A stretch of DNA of 64,000 nt from positions 2,134,611-2,198,610 of the forward strand of contig JAVDOI010000020.1 of the NCBI GenBank assembly GCA_032191485.1. The letters run 5' to 3'. The notes under the pieces are model-generated. The model saw only the letters and a program-made list of their open reading frames with translations. It made no database searches and was not told where the DNA came from. The stretch comes from Leptoclinus maculatus (lineage: Eukaryota; Chordata; Actinopteri; Perciformes; Stichaeidae). Positions 60,038-64,000 of the stretch are shown in pieces. Each line of letters opens with the position of its first letter. The first letter of the stretch is position 1. The translations under genes and the position numbers were made by a program.

Positions 60038-60715
60038 ACCTCCGGATCTGGAAAGTGAAGCTGATGTGGAAGTGTCTTAAACCTGCATTCTCTCTACTGA
60101 CCACCAGGGGGCGACTCCTCTGGTTGTATAGAAGTCTATGAGAAAATGACTCTACTTCTCTCTTGATTTATTACCTCAGTAAACTTTGTAAACATGAGTT
60201 TATGGTCTCAATCTCTAGTTTCAAGTCTTCTTCAATACAGCATGATGTTCATTTAGTAAATTATGGTCCATTTAGAGTCACACAGACCATAAAGCAGGGG
60301 ATGCTGAGTATTGCCAACTGCAATAAGACTATAACACTGCTACTCTGTTTGTTGTTGGTTAAATCTTTACCCTACTGTTTAGTTAGTTAATTTAATACTA
60401 TACTATTTCATTGTATATACTGTGCATTTTTTATTGTTTATATTTTTGACTCTGTTATTTTTATTGTATATTGAATTAAATTTCCCCTTGCGGGATGAAT
60501 AAAGTATCCATCTATCTATGCTTTAGGGCGGGCTTACTGTGATTGACAGGTCGCTGCTGCTACCAGAGTATACGGCGTCTCTGCGTCGTTCCTCCACATT
60601 CCAAATATGTTAACTTCTGTTCAACAGTTGCAAAAAAGCCAAGATGACGACAGCGAAATCGCCAAACTCGAGGCTTCAAGACGGCAGTCCACTTCTTATA
60701 TACAGTCTATGATGG
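60038..60715 (-). repeat. Dispersed repeat family R1, copy 3, with a LINE inserted
   Basis: 60038-60266 is almost the exact reverse complement of 15250-15511. The family appears to resume after the insertion with GCTTTAGGGCGGGCTTACTG, TGATTGACAGGTCGCTGCTG and GCCAAACTCGAGGCTTCAAG, ending near 60715. The copy is cut by the LINE tail at about 60306-60517. Confidence 0.7.
60306..60517 (+). mobile_element. 5'-truncated LINE 3' end with (ATCT)n tail
   Basis: Ends AATTTCCCCTTGCGGGATGA then ATAAAGTATCCATCTATCTA, the signature end of a fish non-LTR retrotransposon. ATGCT occurs on both sides (60301-60305 and 60518-60522), a possible short target duplication or shared site. Confidence 0.65.
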
Positions 60716-62285
60716 AAAAGAACTCCAATAATTGCTCATGAGACGGATTCATCTGATCTAATTATTTTCCTCTGAATGAAGGTAGTTCTCCAATACAAAC
60801 AACAACAAATGCTACGGCAGCTATAATCTATATTTATATATATCAAATGCAGTTTGAAAATAATGTGACCGTGTTCTTGCAGCGATGAACCGACACAGAA
60901 TCACCACCTGAATCTGCAGCTTTAAAGTGAGTTTTAGCTCATTGTTTAGCTGTTTACAGTGAACAGGCTCTAAGAAGACGAGCCGGTAAACGTTTCCCTC
61001 AGGAGTTGAGACCTAAACACTGCTCCTGACGAGAGATCATGTTGCTATGTGTCTGCCGCATGTGTAAATAAGCAACTGCTGACATATAAAAGGTGATAAT
61101 GTGTTAAATTCCACTAGTTGTTTCAGATCGGTTTGGAACCCGCCCGGCACAGCTCCCCCCGCCAGCACCTCGTCACTCACCAGAGACCAAATCTCTCACG
61201 TTATTCATGATCCCCCCCCCCACACACACACCTCTACTAAAGCAAGCTTTCCTCACAGCCACAGAGGGGCGCTCTTCACAAGTAGACCCAGTTCCTCTAC
61301 AAGTACGTGCATTGCAAATAGCCAGTTCTGACTGTGGGAACCTGCGGTCGCTGCAGCCATGGAGCCTTTATGTCTGGGCCGCTGAGAGTACGTGTCTTTA
61401 TTTCTCGAGGTCCCTCACAAACACCGGCATTCAACAACACACACAGGAAACCACAGATGTGACCTCAACGCCTGTTTCTCCATCACACACGGCAAAAGCA
61501 GAAGGTAGCGTCTACTGTCACATCACAGGGCTGCTCCTGGTTAGCGTCTGCTTCTCATCGCTTACGTGTTGCTAAGGTAGCTTGCGGAAACCAACAAATG
61601 CGATGAAACCAAACAAGCTACTAAAATCATGTGGGGATTTATTTTGTGAGAGAAACTGTGTGCTCGACTCCTTATCGTGTGTCACGTAAAACATGTCTCA
61701 GCTTGCAAACCACAAGCCAAATAGTCAACTTCCTCCTGCCGACGTACCACAAACCTGCTCCTCTCGTACAGTTTTGCGTCGGTGACTGCTGAGCTGCAAG
61801 ATTCATCTGTGACAGGCTGGACACGTGTCCAAGCAGCAGCTTGTCCCGAGCATGCTGGGGATAGGCCTCAGCACCCGTGACCAGGAACAGGATAATAAAG
61901 TCAGCGATAAAAGCAGAATTACGGCCAAAAGGATCTTGTGTCTACACATTATTAAAACAATAAATCATTTAAAGGCTGGATCTCTGTTGCCTCAGTTTGC
62001 TTTGGCAATAAGCCCTAATAATCATCCACCTGTCTGTCCTGTCTGTCTAAGGTGGACCAGTGTTCTAGTGATGATGTTTTGTACTGTTTTGTACGCCCTT
62101 TTTAAGACAGTTACAGTAAAAGCCTTAAAAAAAAACTGCCGGGGCATTTACTGAGTGTCGTGTTGACCACAGATCTTATTTCAGGCATCTAAACAAATGA
62201 CATTCAAAAATGCGTGCAAAAATGTTGACTCATTTGTGGGTTTTATGGCTCAATCCTGCAGCGCTCTATTGTGTCTGCTGATTAT
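60716..62285. other. No gene seen
   Basis: Mixed sequence with a C/CA tract at 61211-61229. Two overlapping frames (61101-61331 and 61207-61575) have no recognisable domain. Confidence 0.45.
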
Positions 62286-62581
62286 GGTAAATGGACTGTA
62301 CTTGTATAGCGCTTTTCTAGTCTTTCCGACCACTCAAAGCGCTTTAACACTACTTGTCATCATTCATACAATGCTGGCCGGGGCGAAGTGACACCTGCCT
62401 GTCAGACTAACTCTTTCACACACCGTAGGCACAGCTACGGGAGCAATTTCGGGGTTAAGTGTCTTCCTCAAGGACACATCGACATGCAACTAGCAGAGCC
62501 GGGGATCGAACCGCCGATCTCTGCCCACACTGTCTCTGATTGAAGGACGACCCTGCTCTCCACACTCGGCCACAGTCGCCC
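62286..62581 (-). mobile_element. tRNA-derived SINE, copy 2 with a different tail
   Basis: On the minus strand the head GGGCGACTGTGGCCGAGTG, the B box GGCGGTTCGATCCCC and the body TGTCCTTGAGGAAGACACTT..CCGTAGCTGTGCCTACGG match copy 1. The tail is instead AAAGCGCTTTGAGTGGTCGG..AAAGCGCTATACAAGTACAG..CCATTTACC, a second tail type known on fish retroelements. Confidence 0.75.
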
Positions 62582-62883
62582 AGAGGTTAGAGGTGATTAA
62601 AGCGTCATTTATGTATGTATCACACAAAGACAGTTTGTGTTGTGTTGAATGCACACAAAAAAAGAGAAAAAGGCTTAAAGTTCCAGTGAAACGGAAGTTT
62701 GAGCGTCTTTATCTTCTGTACTGTGACGTGTTTCCAGGTGTAACAGAATATTTGAGCGGCGTACAGATATAAATCAAGTGCCTCGTATTTGATTGTATAC
62801 CGTGATACGGAGCTACAGAGTTCCTGTACACTTCTCATGAAAAGGAAATGTGTTTATGTAGCACCTTTAACCTTTTAACAATT

Positions 62884-62886
<3 letters not shown>

Positions 62887-62917
<31 letters not shown>
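62887..62917 (+). repeat. (CA)n microsatellite
   Basis: CA repeat followed 50 nt later by GTGTCTTGCTCAAAGACACT, which resembles a short piece of the SINE body. Confidence 0.85.
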
Positions 62918-62921
<4 letters not shown>

Positions 62922-64000
62922 TACTTGACAGTGGAGCTGATATTCAGGGCACTGGTCAGGTTTTGCGTTCAGTGTCTTGCTCAAAGACACTCCAACATGA
63001 AGAAAAACAGCCGTCCCAATTGCAGTGGAACTGAAGTTTAAAGTAACACTTGCAACTCTCAAAAAGTGCCTCAAAATTGTACTCAAGTATTTATTTCCCT
63101 TGATTTCTTTCCCTTGAGGTTACCCAGAAGACCCATTAACCAATGGAACACGAACAATAAGTGTGCAAGAGAGATGTTTGAAAATGTCGACGTGCCCTCT
63201 CATCCGCATGCCAAGTTATCTCCTTCCCATCCATTGGGAGCCTGTTCTTCACGGTAGTTTGATTTGATTTTTTCCCCCACCCACCTTTAAGTTTAGCCCC
63301 ACCCTTCTCTGCAATGTTTTTTTAAAATGTTGCTATGCACGTTGCCTACATGGACGGAATAAAATGACATCCGTTGGGAGATTTAGAATTGAATGTGGCG
63401 TCATGATCAAATTCAATGTTAATTTGAATATTGATATGGTACACTTTAACAAGAAAGTAAAACAATTGACACTCTAAAAAGGTTGCAGACCCAAATTCTT
63501 GAACGACTGTGTCATGCTTGTTTAAAACTTGCTCTGCAAGATGCACAGTGGTATGTATCTCTGGCTATGTGTGATAATACTCGGTATATGCCTCATAACT
63601 ATTTATACACTTTTGCCACCAACCCTGCGATTACCGGCCCGAGCCACCGCTGACGTAACTGTGAAATAAGCTTGCCTTCACTTGCATGTGGTCCGTAATT
63701 CACTGTGGTTGCACTTACTTACAACATTAAAACTATTAAAAAGAGCTGTAATATAAAATTAAATGTAAACCATTCAAGAGATAAACATTTGCTCATAAAA
63801 ACACACCAATGTGTATCAGCACTTGCACATTTGCGTCCACATCTGTTTGTCTATGGATTAAACAAACAAGATACCTGTTCAGCGGTGAGTATCGGAGGGG
63901 CTGGCAGAGGTATTTTTGAACATCGATCAGAGCCAGGCTAGCTGTTTCCCTCCACCTACAGCCATTGTGCTAAGCTAAGCATGTCCGGACACCTGCTTGG
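62918..64000. other. No gene seen
   Basis: No exon-like structure recognised up to the window end. Confidence 0.45.

Noticed and set aside
61101..61575. Two overlapping frames of 76 and 122 codons as an exon
   Set aside because: No protein family resemblance, a C/CA tract inside, no consistent splice borders.

Overview
The window is nuclear DNA of a teleost fish, probably a spiny-rayed (percomorph) species. The evidence is intron-rich vertebrate genes with GT-AG splice sites, abundant (CA/TG)n microsatellites, and several dispersed repeat families I recognise from percomorph genomes (a tRNA-derived SINE, a Tc1-like transposon, fold-back MITE-like elements, LINE 3' tails). There is no sign of prokaryotic, plasmid or phage content.

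Three protein genes can be reconstructed exon by exon. (1) 695-18217 (+): the 3' part of a zonadhesin-like gene. It has 39 exons in the window, which join in one uninterrupted frame of 1976 codons: one partial and four complete VWD-C8-TIL-TILa modules, then an EGF domain, a transmembrane helix and a short cytoplasmic tail. The 5' end lies left of the window. (2) 23029-29437 (-): TRAPPC14 (C7orf43/MAP11), 11 coding exons, 585 aa, complete. (3) 37411-41415 (-): a GAL3ST4-like galactose-3-O-sulfotransferase, 3 coding exons, 504 aa, complete, with candidate non-coding first exons near 45.4 kb and possibly 56.2 kb. In human, TRAPPC14, GAL3ST4 and ZAN all lie at 7q22.1, so the order here is an old syntenic block and supports the three names.

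The rest is introns, probable long 3' UTRs (about 20.0-23.0 kb for TRAPPC14; possibly 30.46-37.4 kb for GAL3ST4) and repeat-rich intergenic DNA (about 41.4-64 kb) in which I found no convincing further protein gene. Several repeats are nested: a 0.9-kb Tc1-like element inside an older repeat (52.4-53.6 kb), a LINE tail inside another repeat (60.0-60.7 kb), and an inverted-repeat element with a THAP-like zinc-finger exon inside a TRAPPC14 intron (23.9-24.5 kb).

The three genes are not known to form a pathway; they are neighbours by ancestry. The points most worth a second look are the contrast between fixed module-boundary introns and unstable internal introns in the zonadhesin-like gene, the coordinated loss of conserved cysteines in its last module, CA/TG repeats sitting directly on splice sites (in one intron able to pair with each other), and the THAP-bearing element.
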